Source: an uncultured Pelagibacteraceae bacterium
GTDB lineage: Bacteria; Pseudomonadota; Alphaproteobacteria; Pelagibacterales; AG-422-B15
Direction of reading: 5' to 3'
NCBI GenBank assembly: GCA_902526005.1
Contig: CABZIW010000002.1
Location: forward strand, 1 to 64,000
DNA length: 64,000 nt
Of this stretch, positions 38,640-48,882 are shown one piece after another. Both the position numbers and the translations under genes were made by a program. The notes beneath the pieces are model-generated. The model was not told the origin of the DNA. It made no database searches and was given only the letters and a program-made list of their open reading frames with translations. Every line of letters starts with the position of its first letter. Within the stretch, counting starts at the first letter, position 1.

Positions 38640-40754
38640 GTGAAAAAATTAATCATTTTTGTAGTAAGTCTATTTTTTATTTCAGGAATATCCTCTTTTG
38701 GAGAAATAATGCCTGTAAAGAGAAGTCTATACATTGAATTGCCGGGACCTGGGTTCTCGATCCCAATAAAAAAACCAGCGCAGCCTGCACTCTCTCAATT
38801 GTTGAGCAATAAAGACTATGAGTTATTTGAGTTAGCGCTCGACAAGGCAGATGAAAATAAATGGAATCGAGTGGTAGGAATAAGCGAAAATATTAATAAT
38901 GAAACAGCAAAAGAAACATTAAACTGGCTTAGATATTATAATGGTGCAAGTAACTTAACATTTTCTGATTACAAAAAATACATTGAGAAAAATTCAAATT
39001 GGCCTGAAATAGAAAAAATAAAACTTAAAGCTGAAACAAAAATCACATTTAGAGATAATTACAATGATTTAATAAATTATTTTCGCGATAATCCTCCAGA
39101 AACAGGCTGGGGTCGAATTTATCTAGGTAACGCACTTTTAAATAGCGGAAAATCTGAAGAAGGAAAGAGACTTATTATTGATGGTTATATTGATGGCAAT
39201 TTCACAAGAAAAGAACAATCTCAAATCATAAAAACTTATAAAAGTATTTTAAATAAAGATCATCATCTAAGAAGAATAAATAAATTACTGTGGGACGGAA
39301 AATATAGGACTGCAGCCAGATTGGTAAAATATGTTGATAAAGATTATCAAAAACTATTTGAAGCAAGGATAGGATTAATTTCATTTGCAGGTGGTGTAGA
39401 TAATTTAATAAAACTGGTTCCTGAAGAATTGAAAAGTGATCCTGGGCTTGTTTATGATAGAATCAATTGGCGAATTAAAAAAAGAAAGTATGATAGTGCG
39501 CTAGTATTGTTATTAGATATCAATAAATCAAATTCAAGTGAGTTAGTTCGCCCAGACAAATTTTGGGATAAAAAAAGTTTTCTAATTAGGCGTTTAATTG
39601 ACCGTCATGAATATGAAACTGCATACGCGCTTGCCATAAATCACGGTTTGAATGAAAGTAAAGATATTGCTGAGGCTGAGTGGTTAGCTGGTTGGATAGC
39701 TCTTACTTTTTTAGCTAATCCAGAATCAGCCTATCTTCATTTTCAAGAAATTTGGAATGTTTCATCAAGACCAATCTCAAAAGCAAGAGCCGCCTATTGG
39801 ATGGGAAATGCATTAGAGGAAGTTGGCAGTTCTACAGAGTCGCAAAGTTGGTATGAGAAGGCTTCTTTGTACAGTCTTACCTTTTATGGTCAGCTCGCGG
39901 CGAGCAAACTATCAGAAAAGAAATTATTTAGACCAATGTTAGTAGAGTATTCCGATGCTAACAACACTGATTATAAAGAAAATCGACCAGTTTATTTATC
40001 AATCTCTTTATTAAATGAATTTGATAAGCCTAAATTGGTTAAAAAATTTATTTGGGATCTTGCTGATCGTGACAACCTTAGTACTTCTGTAAATTCTGTC
40101 AAAACTGCAAATGATATAGAAAGATATGATTTTGCAGTTCAAGCAGGTAAAATTTTGTATTATAACCACACAATTCTTGACCCTCTAAGCTTTCCTCAAA
40201 TTGAAAGACCTGAATTTGGAAAAATTATTTTTCCAGAACAAAGTCTAATACATTCTGTAACAAGACAAGAGAGTCAGTTTGATCCTAAAGCTGGAAGTTA
40301 TGCAGGAGCTAAAGGATTAATGCAACTTATGCCATATACTGCAAAAAGAGTCTCAAAAGGGTTAAAGCTTGAATATACAAAGAGTAAATTAACTGAAGAT
40401 CCAAAATATAATGTAATTTTAGGAAGTGCTTATTTAGATAAATTACTCTCGAACTACAAAGGCTCATACATTTTGTCTCTTGCAGCTTATAATGCGGGTG
40501 AATCACGAGTTTCCAGATGGATAAAAAAATATGGGGACCCAAGAAAAGATGATATTACAAGTGAAAATTGGATAGAGTTGATACCTTTCAAAGAAACAAG
40601 AAACTATGTTCAAAGAGTAATGGAAAATATTCAAGTATATGAATTTATTGAGAATGGATTGAAACCAATTGAGTATTCTTTATCTCATAATCTCAATCGT
40701 GCTTATGTTGGAGGAAAAACCTTAATTAAACCAAGTAAGAAAAAAGAGTCATAA
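38640..40754 (+). CDS. slt: Soluble lytic murein transglycosylase
   Basis: Signal peptide; C-terminal SLT domain HSVTRQESQFDPKAGSYAGAKGLMQLMPYTA...NVILGSAYLDKLL...LAAYNAG. Confidence 0.92.
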   Translation: MKKLIIFVVSLFFISGISSFGEIMPVKRSLYIELPGPGFSIPIKKPAQPALSQLLSNKDYELFELALDKADENKWNRVVGISENINNETAKETLNWLRYYNGASNLTFSDYKKYIEKNSNWPEIEKIKLKAETKITFRDNYNDLINYFRDNPPETGWGRIYLGNALLNSGKSEEGKRLIIDGYIDGNFTRKEQSQIIKTYKSILNKDHHLRRINKLLWDGKYRTAARLVKYVDKDYQKLFEARIGLISFAGGVDNLIKLVPEELKSDPGLVYDRINWRIKKRKYDSALVLLLDINKSNSSELVRPDKFWDKKSFLIRRLIDRHEYETAYALAINHGLNESKDIAEAEWLAGWIALTFLANPESAYLHFQEIWNVSSRPISKARAAYWMGNALEEVGSSTESQSWYEKASLYSLTFYGQLAASKLSEKKLFRPMLVEYSDANNTDYKENRPVYLSISLLNEFDKPKLVKKFIWDLADRDNLSTSVNSVKTANDIERYDFAVQAGKILYYNHTILDPLSFPQIERPEFGKIIFPEQSLIHSVTRQESQFDPKAGSYAGAKGLMQLMPYTAKRVSKGLKLEYTKSKLTEDPKYNVILGSAYLDKLLSNYKGSYILSLAAYNAGESRVSRWIKKYGDPRKDDITSENWIELIPFKETRNYVQRVMENIQVYEFIENGLKPIEYSLSHNLNRAYVGGKTLIKPSKKKES

Positions 40755-40765
40755 TAATAGTAGTG

Positions 40766-40859
40766 TGGCGGAGAGAGAGGGATTCGAACCCTCGGTACGG
40801 GTATAAGCCCGCACAACTCCTTAGCAGGGAGCCGGTTTCAACCACTCACCCATCTCTCC
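40766..40859 (-). tRNA. tRNA-Ser (anticodon GCT), CCA encoded
   Basis: Minus strand GGAGAGATGGGTGAGTGGTTGAAACCGGCTCCCTGCTAAGGAG...long variable arm...GAGGGTTCGAATCCCTCTCTCTCCGCCA. Confidence 0.97.
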
Positions 40860-40907
40860 ACACATTGTTTTAATATATCAAATTTATATCGATTAAAAGA
40901 AATTACT

Positions 40908-42350
40908 TTATTGTGATAACTTTTTCTTGATAAGGTCATTAACTATTTTTGGATTAGCTTTACCTTTAGAAAGTTTCATGGCCTCACCAACAAAAAAACC
41001 AAAAAGTTTATCTTTTCCATTTTTATATTTTTTAACATTTTCTGGATTTGAATTTAATACATTATCAACTAGGCTTTCTATTTCATTTTCATCACTAATT
41101 TGAGACAAACCTTTTTCATCAATAATTTCTAACGCACCTTTGCCACTTTCACACATTTCCTCCAGCACTTCCTTTGCTTGACGGTTTGAAATCTTACCAT
41201 TTTCGATGCTATCAACCAGTTCACCAAGTTGTTTTGAAGTAATTGGACTATCCTCAATAATAAGATTTTTTTTATTAAGTATTGAAAATAATTCACCAGT
41301 AACCCATGTTGTTACAAGTTTTGGATTCCTATTCTTTACAACGTCTTCGAAATATTCACTTGTTGCTTTGTCTGAAACAATAATATTTGCGTCATAGGAA
41401 CTAAGAGAGTATTCATTAATAAATCTCTCTTTTATTTGATCTGGTAATTCTGGTATTGAATCTTGTAAACCTTTAATCCAGTCATCATCCAAAGTGAGTG
41501 GCAAAAGGTCTGGATCAGGAAAATATCGATAATCATGAGCATCTTCTTTTGACCTCATTGATCTCGTTTCACCAGACTGCGTATTAAATAATCTTGTTTC
41601 TTGATTAACACTATCGCCTTGCTCAATTAGTTTTATTTGTCTTTTTGCTTCATAAACGATAGCTGCATGAATAAATTTAAATGAGTTTAAGTTTTTGATT
41701 TCGCACCTTGTACCTAATTCATTTCCTGGCTTGTTTACAGAAACATTTACGTCGGCTCTTAGAGATCCTTGTTCCATATTTCCATCACATGTACCAAGAT
41801 ATCTTAAAATACTTCTAACTTTTCGAACATATTCAACAGCCTCCTCTGGTGAGTTCATATCTGGTTTAGATACAATTTCCATTAAAGCAATTCCTGAACG
41901 ATTCAAGTCAACAAAAGTGAAGTTTGGATCCTGATCGTGCAAACTTTTACCTGCATCTTGTTCTAAATGAAGTCTTTCAACTCCTATTTTCTTTTGACCG
42001 TTTTCAGTTTCTATTTCAACAAATCCTTCTCCCACTATTGGGTCCTTATACTGAGATATCTGGTAGCCTTGTGGTAGGTCTTGATAAAAATAATTCTTAC
42101 GATCAAAAATAGATTTCTTATTTATTTTTGCATTTAATCCAATCCCTGACTTAACGGCTTGCTCAATACAAAATTTATTTATTACAGGCAGCATACCTGG
42201 CATTGCTGCATCAATTAAACTAACTTGACTATTAGGTTTAGATCCAAAATCGGTTGGTGATGATGAAAATAATTTAGATTTTGAATTAACTTGAGCATGA
42301 ATCTCTATTCCAATAACTAAATTCCAACCCTCTATCATTTGAGCCACCAT
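40908..42350 (-). CDS. gatB: Asp/Glu-tRNA amidotransferase subunit B
   Basis: [70 protein letters not shown]. Confidence 0.97.
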   Translation of the reverse strand: MVAQMIEGWNLVIGIEIHAQVNSKSKLFSSSPTDFGSKPNSQVSLIDAAMPGMLPVINKFCIEQAVKSGIGLNAKINKKSIFDRKNYFYQDLPQGYQISQYKDPIVGEGFVEIETENGQKKIGVERLHLEQDAGKSLHDQDPNFTFVDLNRSGIALMEIVSKPDMNSPEEAVEYVRKVRSILRYLGTCDGNMEQGSLRADVNVSVNKPGNELGTRCEIKNLNSFKFIHAAIVYEAKRQIKLIEQGDSVNQETRLFNTQSGETRSMRSKEDAHDYRYFPDPDLLPLTLDDDWIKGLQDSIPELPDQIKERFINEYSLSSYDANIIVSDKATSEYFEDVVKNRNPKLVTTWVTGELFSILNKKNLIIEDSPITSKQLGELVDSIENGKISNRQAKEVLEEMCESGKGALEIIDEKGLSQISDENEIESLVDNVLNSNPENVKKYKNGKDKLFGFFVGEAMKLSKGKANPKIVNDLIKKKLSQ

Positions 42351-43810
42351 TTTTCTGGAGTTTCTGAATAGTTAATAGTTTCCTCTATATTTCTAGCAAC
42401 ATTGAGTAATTTTTGTTCTTCAAATGAATTTGTTATCAATTGTAAGCCAATTGGCAAATTATTTTCGTCATTTGCGAAGGGAATTGATATACCTGGTAAA
42501 CCCGCTAGATTTACAGGAACAGTAAAAATGTCATTTAGATAGTTTTGTACTGGATCGGAAGGCTCATTTGCAATTTCAAAAGCCGTAGAAGGTGTTGAAG
42601 GAGTGAGAATCGCATCAACTTTTTTAAATGCTTCAACGTAGTCACTTTTTATTAATGATCTAATCTTTTGCGCCTTAATGTAATAAGCATCGTAATACCC
42701 TGATGACAATACATATGTACCAATTAATATTCTTCTCTTTACTTCATCGCCAAATCCTTCTGATCTCGTTTTTTCGTACATATCAATGAGATCATTTCCT
42801 TTGACTCTTAGTCCATATCTTACTCCATCATAGCGAGCTAAATTTGATGAAGCTTCTGCAGGTGCGATAATATAGTAAGCAGGTAAAGCGCTCATTGTAT
42901 GAGGCAGGCTAATATCAACTATTTCTGCTCCATTATTTTTTAGTAAATTTGCACACTCGTCCCAGCTGTTTTGAGTACTTACTGGAAGCTTGTCGCTTCT
43001 AAATTCCTTTGGTATTCCAATCTTCATCCCTTTTATATCTGAATTTAAATTTTCATAATAATTTTCTTTTGGATTAACCGAAGAGGTTGAGTCCTTTTCA
43101 TCATGACCAGATATAATGTCTAATAAGATTGCAGCGTCTTCAACGGTTTTTGTAATTGGCCCTGCTTGATCTAACGAAGAGGCAAATGCAACTATTCCCC
43201 ATCTGGATACTCTTCCATATGAAGGTTTCAAACCAACAGTACCTGTAAAAGAAGCTGGCTGTCTAATTGAGCCTCCAGTATCCGTTCCAAGAGAGGCTAC
43301 ACAAAGATCACTTGAAACTGCTGCTGCTGACCCTCCAGATGAACCTCCTGGAACAAGCTCATTATCAGAGTTTACAGATTTCCATGGATTCTTAACCGAA
43401 CCAAAAAAACTAGTTTTGTTAGTTGAACCCATTGCAAATTCATCACAATTTAGTTTACCCAAACTAATTAAGCCTGCATCATCACAATTTTGCGTTACTG
43501 TAGACTCATAATTTGGAATAAAGTTTGATAAAATTTTACTTGATGCAGTAGTAGTCACGCCCTTAGTGCAAAATAAATCTTTTATTCCAATTGGAATTCC
43601 GTCGTACTTACTTCTGAGATTTTGACTTTTTCTTCTTTCGTCAGACTTTTCAGCATCAATAAGAGCTTTCTCTTGTGATATAGTGTTATAGCAATTTAAC
43701 TCTTTACCATTTTTAATATTTTTTAAATACTCTGAGGTTACCTCTTTCGAAGATATTTTATTATTTTCCAAAAGAACTGCCAGCGATTTTAATGTATAAC
43801 TATCTTTCAT
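42335..43810 (-). CDS. gatA: Asp/Glu-tRNA amidotransferase subunit A
   Basis: [58 protein letters not shown]. Confidence 0.97.
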   Translation of the reverse strand: MKDSYTLKSLAVLLENNKISSKEVTSEYLKNIKNGKELNCYNTISQEKALIDAEKSDERRKSQNLRSKYDGIPIGIKDLFCTKGVTTTASSKILSNFIPNYESTVTQNCDDAGLISLGKLNCDEFAMGSTNKTSFFGSVKNPWKSVNSDNELVPGGSSGGSAAAVSSDLCVASLGTDTGGSIRQPASFTGTVGLKPSYGRVSRWGIVAFASSLDQAGPITKTVEDAAILLDIISGHDEKDSTSSVNPKENYYENLNSDIKGMKIGIPKEFRSDKLPVSTQNSWDECANLLKNNGAEIVDISLPHTMSALPAYYIIAPAEASSNLARYDGVRYGLRVKGNDLIDMYEKTRSEGFGDEVKRRILIGTYVLSSGYYDAYYIKAQKIRSLIKSDYVEAFKKVDAILTPSTPSTAFEIANEPSDPVQNYLNDIFTVPVNLAGLPGISIPFANDENNLPIGLQLITNSFEEQKLLNVARNIEETINYSETPEKWWLK

Positions 43811-44097
43811 TATTCGATCACTTTTGGAACAACAAAAAAGTCCATTTCTTTTTCAGGTGCATTTTCTAATATATCTTCAGCACTATTCTTAGTATCTACT
43901 TTATCATCTCTAACTTCTAATTTTTGATTAAGAGAATTTGATGTCGGATCAACTTGATCAGTTTTAATATCTTTTAATTGATCAACAAATTCTAAGATTG
44001 AATTAAGATCCGTACTAAGATTATTGAGTTTATCGTCACTGATTGAAATTCTTGCTAACTTTCCAAGCTTTAAAAGACTTTTCTTATCAAATTCCAT
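43810..44097 (-). CDS. gatC: Asp/Glu-tRNA amidotransferase subunit C
   Basis: [32 protein letters not shown]; genomic context. Confidence 0.93.
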   Translation of the reverse strand: MEFDKKSLLKLGKLARISISDDKLNNLSTDLNSILEFVDQLKDIKTDQVDPTSNSLNQKLEVRDDKVDTKNSAEDILENAPEKEMDFFVVPKVIE

Positions 44098-44128
44098 ATT
44101 TATATGAGGTACTAACTTAAATTAATGT

Positions 44129-44638
44129 ATGATATACAGTCAAAAAATGACTAATGAAACAAAAAAAGAAGTGGATATCGCAGAATTTAAGTCATTAGTG
44201 GAAAGTAATCATAAAATTCTAGGATTGGATATTGGTAGTAAAAGAATTGGAGTTGCAATTTCTACATCGGATATGACGGGGGCTCTACCATTAAGAACTA
44301 TTAAATATTCAAATATGAAAGGCTTTCTAAAAGAATTAAATGAATTGATTAAACTTCACCAAGTTAAAGCCCTCATCATTGGACTGCCATTAAATATGGA
44401 TGGAAGTGAGGGAAAAAGTGCTCAATCAATCCGTGATAAATCAAGAGCTATAAATTTATCTTTAAATATTCCCTATTCTTTTTGGGATGAGAGACTTTCT
44501 ACTGTAGCTGTGGACAGGTTATATACAGATAATTCTAAAAGCAGAAAAAAAGCCCATAATGAAAAAAATGAGATTGATAGTCTCGCTTCAGCATTTATCT
44601 TGGAAGGCGCATTAAATTATATTAAAAGAATGAATTAA
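44129..44638 (+). CDS. ruvX: Putative pre-16S rRNA nuclease RuvX/YqgF
   Basis: LGLDIGSKRIGVAIS, LIIGLPLNMDGSEG, FWDERLSTVAVDRL, EIDSLASAFILEGAL. Confidence 0.93.
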   Translation: MIYSQKMTNETKKEVDIAEFKSLVESNHKILGLDIGSKRIGVAISTSDMTGALPLRTIKYSNMKGFLKELNELIKLHQVKALIIGLPLNMDGSEGKSAQSIRDKSRAINLSLNIPYSFWDERLSTVAVDRLYTDNSKSRKKAHNEKNEIDSLASAFILEGALNYIKRMN

Positions 44639-45585
44639 TGCTTGAAAACATTAAAATCCCTAAAATCCCTAAAATCTCTCAAACCCATCTGCATGGCATA
44701 AAAGATCTTAGCATTGAGGATATAAATAATATTTTAGAACTCAGTAAAATTTTCAAAGAGCACAACAAAGAAAAGGATAAAAAAATACCGATTTTAAAAG
44801 GTAGAACAATTATAAATCTTTTTTTTGAACCCTCTACTAGAACACTAATCTCTTTTGAGATAGCTGCTAAAAGATTAGGCGCTGATGTAATTAATATGAA
44901 TATTGAAGGATCCTCATTAAGAAAAGGTGAAAGTTTATTTGATACCGCTCAAACTTTGGGAGCAATGAACCCTGATCTAGTAATTATCAGACATGGAGTA
45001 AATGATGCCTCAAAAGAAATTGCTAAAATATTAGAATGTCCTGTTATAAATGCTGGGGAAGGTGTTAATGAACACCCCACACAAGCATTGCTTGATGCTT
45101 ACACAATCATGAGTCACAATCGAAAGCTTAATGATATCACAGTATCAATATGTGGTGATCTTGAACATAGTCGAGTAGCAAGGTCAAACTACTATCTTCT
45201 AAATAAAATGAAATCAAAAGTTAGATTCGTATTTCCTGATTATTTTAAACCAAAAGATTTAGATAAATATGATGTAGAAACGTTCACTAATTTAGAAGAT
45301 GGTATAAAAGATGCTGATATTGTGATGATGCTTAGAATCCAAAATGAAAGAATAAAAGATTTAAATCTCCCATCAACAAACGATTATTTTAGAAGTTTTG
45401 GACTTACTTATGAAAAGTTAAAATCAGCAAAGCCTGAGGCACTAGTGCTTCACCCTGGTCCAATAAATCGAGGTGTAGAAATAGAAAATGAACTAGCTGA
45501 TGATGTAAATAAATCAGTGATAACTGAACAGGTTGAAAATGGAGTAGCTGTTCGTATGGCTTGTTTGTCAATTCTGGTGAAATGA
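44638..45585 (+). CDS. pyrB: Aspartate carbamoyltransferase catalytic subunit
   Basis: NLFFEPSTRTLISFEIAAKRLGADVINM, VIRHGVNDASKEIA, GEGVNEHPTQALLDAYTI, LHPGPINRGVEI. Confidence 0.97.
   Translation: MLENIKIPKIPKISQTHLHGIKDLSIEDINNILELSKIFKEHNKEKDKKIPILKGRTIINLFFEPSTRTLISFEIAAKRLGADVINMNIEGSSLRKGESLFDTAQTLGAMNPDLVIIRHGVNDASKEIAKILECPVINAGEGVNEHPTQALLDAYTIMSHNRKLNDITVSICGDLEHSRVARSNYYLLNKMKSKVRFVFPDYFKPKDLDKYDVETFTNLEDGIKDADIVMMLRIQNERIKDLNLPSTNDYFRSFGLTYEKLKSAKPEALVLHPGPINRGVEIENELADDVNKSVITEQVENGVAVRMACLSILVK
44652..44678 (+). repeat. Three tandem 9-bp units (TAAAATCCC/TAAAATCCC/TAAAATCTC) at the 5' end of pyrB
   Basis: Read directly; encodes IKI-PKI-PKIS in the PyrB N-terminus. Confidence 0.9.
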
Positions 45586-46163
45586 TTTTCGAGATAATTT
45601 TAATTATTTACTTTTCCTACCTTTTGGGTTCAATTCCAACTGGTATTTTGGTATCGAGGTTATTCAATTTAGGGAAGCTTAAAAGTATTGGCTCAGGAAA
45701 TATTGGGGCTACGAACGTATTAAGAACTGGAAGCTTCTCAGCTGCAGGAATTACATTATTTGTTGATTTTTTTAAGGCGTTAATACCAATAACCCTTACT
45801 CTGGCAATCAATGATAATTTACTTTTTATATCTGGAGCTTTTATTTTATTTGGTCATATATTTCCTATATGGCTTGATGATCTAAAAGGGGGTAAAGGAT
45901 ATGCTTCTTTTATGGGAATTATATTTGCAGTTAACTTTTTTTTATTTTTAGCTCTTGGAGTAAGTTGGATTATAATTTTTGTAATTTATAGATATTCGTC
46001 ACTTGCAAGTTTGCTTTCTGCAAATTTAATTTCGTTAATTTCATTATTTTATTTTGATTTCAATGTTTCTTTTATGTGTTTAATTATAAATCTAATTATG
46101 ATCTTTTCTCATCATGAAAATATAAAACGCTTGTTAAAGCATGAAGAGAAGAAATTGTATTAA
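45582..46163 (+). CDS. plsY: Acyl-phosphate glycerol-3-phosphate acyltransferase
   Basis: YLLGSIPTGILVSRLF, GSGNIGATNVLR, GHIFPIWLDDLKGGKGYASFMG. Start re-assigned from 45561 to the ATG at 45582 (MIFEIILI). Confidence 0.92.
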   Translation: MIFEIILIIYFSYLLGSIPTGILVSRLFNLGKLKSIGSGNIGATNVLRTGSFSAAGITLFVDFFKALIPITLTLAINDNLLFISGAFILFGHIFPIWLDDLKGGKGYASFMGIIFAVNFFLFLALGVSWIIIFVIYRYSSLASLLSANLISLISLFYFDFNVSFMCLIINLIMIFSHHENIKRLLKHEEKKLY

Positions 46164-46250
46164 GCCTTATATTCTGCCAATTATAAAATATTTTTTGTGA
46201 AAATTTGACAAAGCTTACAAAAATATATTAAAGAGCGCGTTTATAAGGAT

Positions 46251-48821
46251 ATGAATTTAGTAATAGTAGAAAGCCCGGCTAAGGCTAAAACAATAAATAA
46301 ATACTTAGGAAGTGAGTTTAATGTACTTGCAAGCTTTGGTCATGTTCGTGATTTGCCATCTAAAAATGGCTCGGTAGATCCAGAAAATAACTTTGCTTTT
46401 GAGTGGGAAGTCTCTTCAACTTCAAAAAAACATATGAAAGAGATTTATGATGCCAGCGCTGATGCATCTACTCTTTATCTTGCAACTGACCCAGATAGAG
46501 AAGGTGAAGCAATTGCATGGCACATTGTTGAGCTATTAAATAAGAAAAAATTATTAAAAGATAAAACTGTCAAGAGAGTCGTCTTTAGTGAGATCACAAA
46601 GAATGCAGTAAAAAATGGAATTGCCAATCCAAGAGATATTGACACTGATCTTGTGGACGCCTATTTAGCTCGAAGAGCACTGGATTATCTATTTGGCTTT
46701 AATTTATCGCCGGTATTATGGAGAAAGTTACCTGGAGCTAAATCAGCAGGAAGAGTTCAATCAGTTGCCTTAAGATTGATATGTGAACGTGAACTTGCCA
46801 TTGAATCTTTCGAACCTGATGAGTATTGGAAAATTAAAGGCAATGTAAAATTTAAGGATGGTTTTAATATAGAAGCTAATTTACTTTCGGTTGAAGGCAA
46901 AAAAGTAGAAAAATTTACCTTTAAGTCTGAAGATGATGCGAAAAAAATTGTAAATTTATTCTCGGATAATAAATTTGAAATAATAGATATTACAAAAAAA
47001 CCAGCATCGAGAAATCCGGAACCACCTTTTTCTACCTCAACACTTCAACAAACCGCATCAAGTATTTATGGTTTTGGCGCGTCTCGAACAATGCAAATTG
47101 CACAAAAATTATTTCAAGGTATTGAAATTAATGGTGAAACAGTTGGTTTAATAACTTACATGCGTACTGATAGTACTGATATATCTAAAGAAGCCATTGA
47201 AACATATAGAAACTATTTGAAAAAAAATTTTGAGAATGGATATTGTCCTAATGAAGTAAGAACTTACAAATCAAAAAAAGCTAAAAATGCTCAAGAAGCT
47301 CACGAGGGAATACGACCTACTGATATTGAATTAACACCTAATCAGGTTTCAAAATATCTAGATACAGATAGTTTAAAATTATACTCGTTAATATGGAAAA
47401 GGGCTCTTGCAAGTCAAATGAGTTCTGCCGTATTTGAAAGAACAGCTATTGATATCAGCTCTGAAAAGAATGAATTGAAACTGAGAGCGAACGGTTCTGT
47501 GGTAAAATTTGATGGGTTTTTGAATATTTATAGTGAGTTTAAAGTAAAAATTGATGAACAAATTAAAAAAGATGAAAATGACGAAGATGAAGATGATGTT
47601 ACATTACCCGCTATTTCGAAAGGAATGAAGATAGAGTCAGTTTTACCTACTGAAACACAGCATTTTACTCTTCCACCCCCTAGATACTCTGAGGCAAGTT
47701 TAGTAAAAAAATTAGAAGAATTGGGCATAGGAAGACCTTCAACCTACGCCAGTATAATATCTGTTTTAAAAACAAGAAATTATGTTGAACTTGATAAAAA
47801 TAGGTTTGTACCTGTTGATAGAGCAATATTGATAACAGCATTTCTTAAAGGATTTTTCTCAAAGTACATTGATTATGAGTTTACTGCTGGAATGGAAGAA
47901 TCTCTTGATGAAATTACTTCTGGAAAAATAAAATGGACTGAATTCTTAGAAAATTTTTGGAAAAATTTTTCTACAAATGTAGGTGATGTTACTGATTTGA
48001 GAATTACTAATATATTGGATAATTTAAATGAGATTCTTAAGTCCCATATATTTGAACAAAAAGAAGAGAGTAACGGAGAAAAGGCAATATCAAGAAGTTG
48101 TCCTTCTGAAAACTGTGAAGGCGAACTAAGTCTTAAAGTAAGTCGATTTGGAGCGTTCGTAGGCTGTTCCAACTATCCTGATTGTAAGTTTACCAGACCT
48201 ATCTCTCATAAAAAAATTAAAGAAGCATTTGAAGACACAATTCTTGGAAAAGATGCCGAGTCAGAACAGGATATTAAATTATTGAATGGAAGATTTGGAC
48301 CATACGTTCAGCTTGGTGAAGTAGTTGAAAAAGAAAAACCAAAGAGAGCTTCGGTGCCTAAGGGAATTTCCCCCTCTGCAATTGATTTAGAGAAAGCTCA
48401 GTATTTATTAAGTTTACCAAGAGAGATAGGTGGTCATCCTGAAACAGGTGAAATTATTACTGTGAATTATGGCCGCTATGGTGGTTACATCAATTGTGGT
48501 GATAAAAATGCTAGCCTTGAAGATAACTCTGAAATTTTTGATATTGGTATTAATAGAGCAGTTTCTCTGCTTGCTAACGCAAAGCCTGGTAGACTTAAAA
48601 GTTCATCTGAAATCAAAACTTTAGGAGAACATCCTGATGATAAAAAACCAATCAAAGTGATGAAAGGGAAGTTTGGACCATATATTAAATACAAAAGTAT
48701 TAATGCAACAATTCCCGATAATATTGACCCTGAGGAAATTCTAATGGAAGAAGCTATTGATTTGATTGAAAAAAAACTAGAAAAAACAGGTAAGAAAAAG
48801 AAAAAATCTTCTAAAAAATAA
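46251..48821 (+). CDS. topA: DNA topoisomerase I
   Basis: MNLVIVESPAKAKTINKYLG, LATDPDREGEAIAWHI, LITYMRTDSTDIS, C4 zinc finger CPSENCEGELSLKVSRFGAFVGCSNYPDC. Confidence 0.97.
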   Translation: MNLVIVESPAKAKTINKYLGSEFNVLASFGHVRDLPSKNGSVDPENNFAFEWEVSSTSKKHMKEIYDASADASTLYLATDPDREGEAIAWHIVELLNKKKLLKDKTVKRVVFSEITKNAVKNGIANPRDIDTDLVDAYLARRALDYLFGFNLSPVLWRKLPGAKSAGRVQSVALRLICERELAIESFEPDEYWKIKGNVKFKDGFNIEANLLSVEGKKVEKFTFKSEDDAKKIVNLFSDNKFEIIDITKKPASRNPEPPFSTSTLQQTASSIYGFGASRTMQIAQKLFQGIEINGETVGLITYMRTDSTDISKEAIETYRNYLKKNFENGYCPNEVRTYKSKKAKNAQEAHEGIRPTDIELTPNQVSKYLDTDSLKLYSLIWKRALASQMSSAVFERTAIDISSEKNELKLRANGSVVKFDGFLNIYSEFKVKIDEQIKKDENDEDEDDVTLPAISKGMKIESVLPTETQHFTLPPPRYSEASLVKKLEELGIGRPSTYASIISVLKTRNYVELDKNRFVPVDRAILITAFLKGFFSKYIDYEFTAGMEESLDEITSGKIKWTEFLENFWKNFSTNVGDVTDLRITNILDNLNEILKSHIFEQKEESNGEKAISRSCPSENCEGELSLKVSRFGAFVGCSNYPDCKFTRPISHKKIKEAFEDTILGKDAESEQDIKLLNGRFGPYVQLGEVVEKEKPKRASVPKGISPSAIDLEKAQYLLSLPREIGGHPETGEIITVNYGRYGGYINCGDKNASLEDNSEIFDIGINRAVSLLANAKPGRLKSSSEIKTLGEHPDDKKPIKVMKGKFGPYIKYKSINATIPDNIDPEEILMEEAIDLIEKKLEKTGKKKKKSSKK

Positions 48822-48882
48822 AAAAACCTGTATCTTTATAATCTTTACAAAAATTAATTATTAACAAGTTGAAAGGTTAACT

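Noticed and set aside
47562-47602. Acidic insert KKDENDEDEDDV in TopA
   Set aside because: Short low-complexity linker, likely tolerated drift; not evidence of a new domain.
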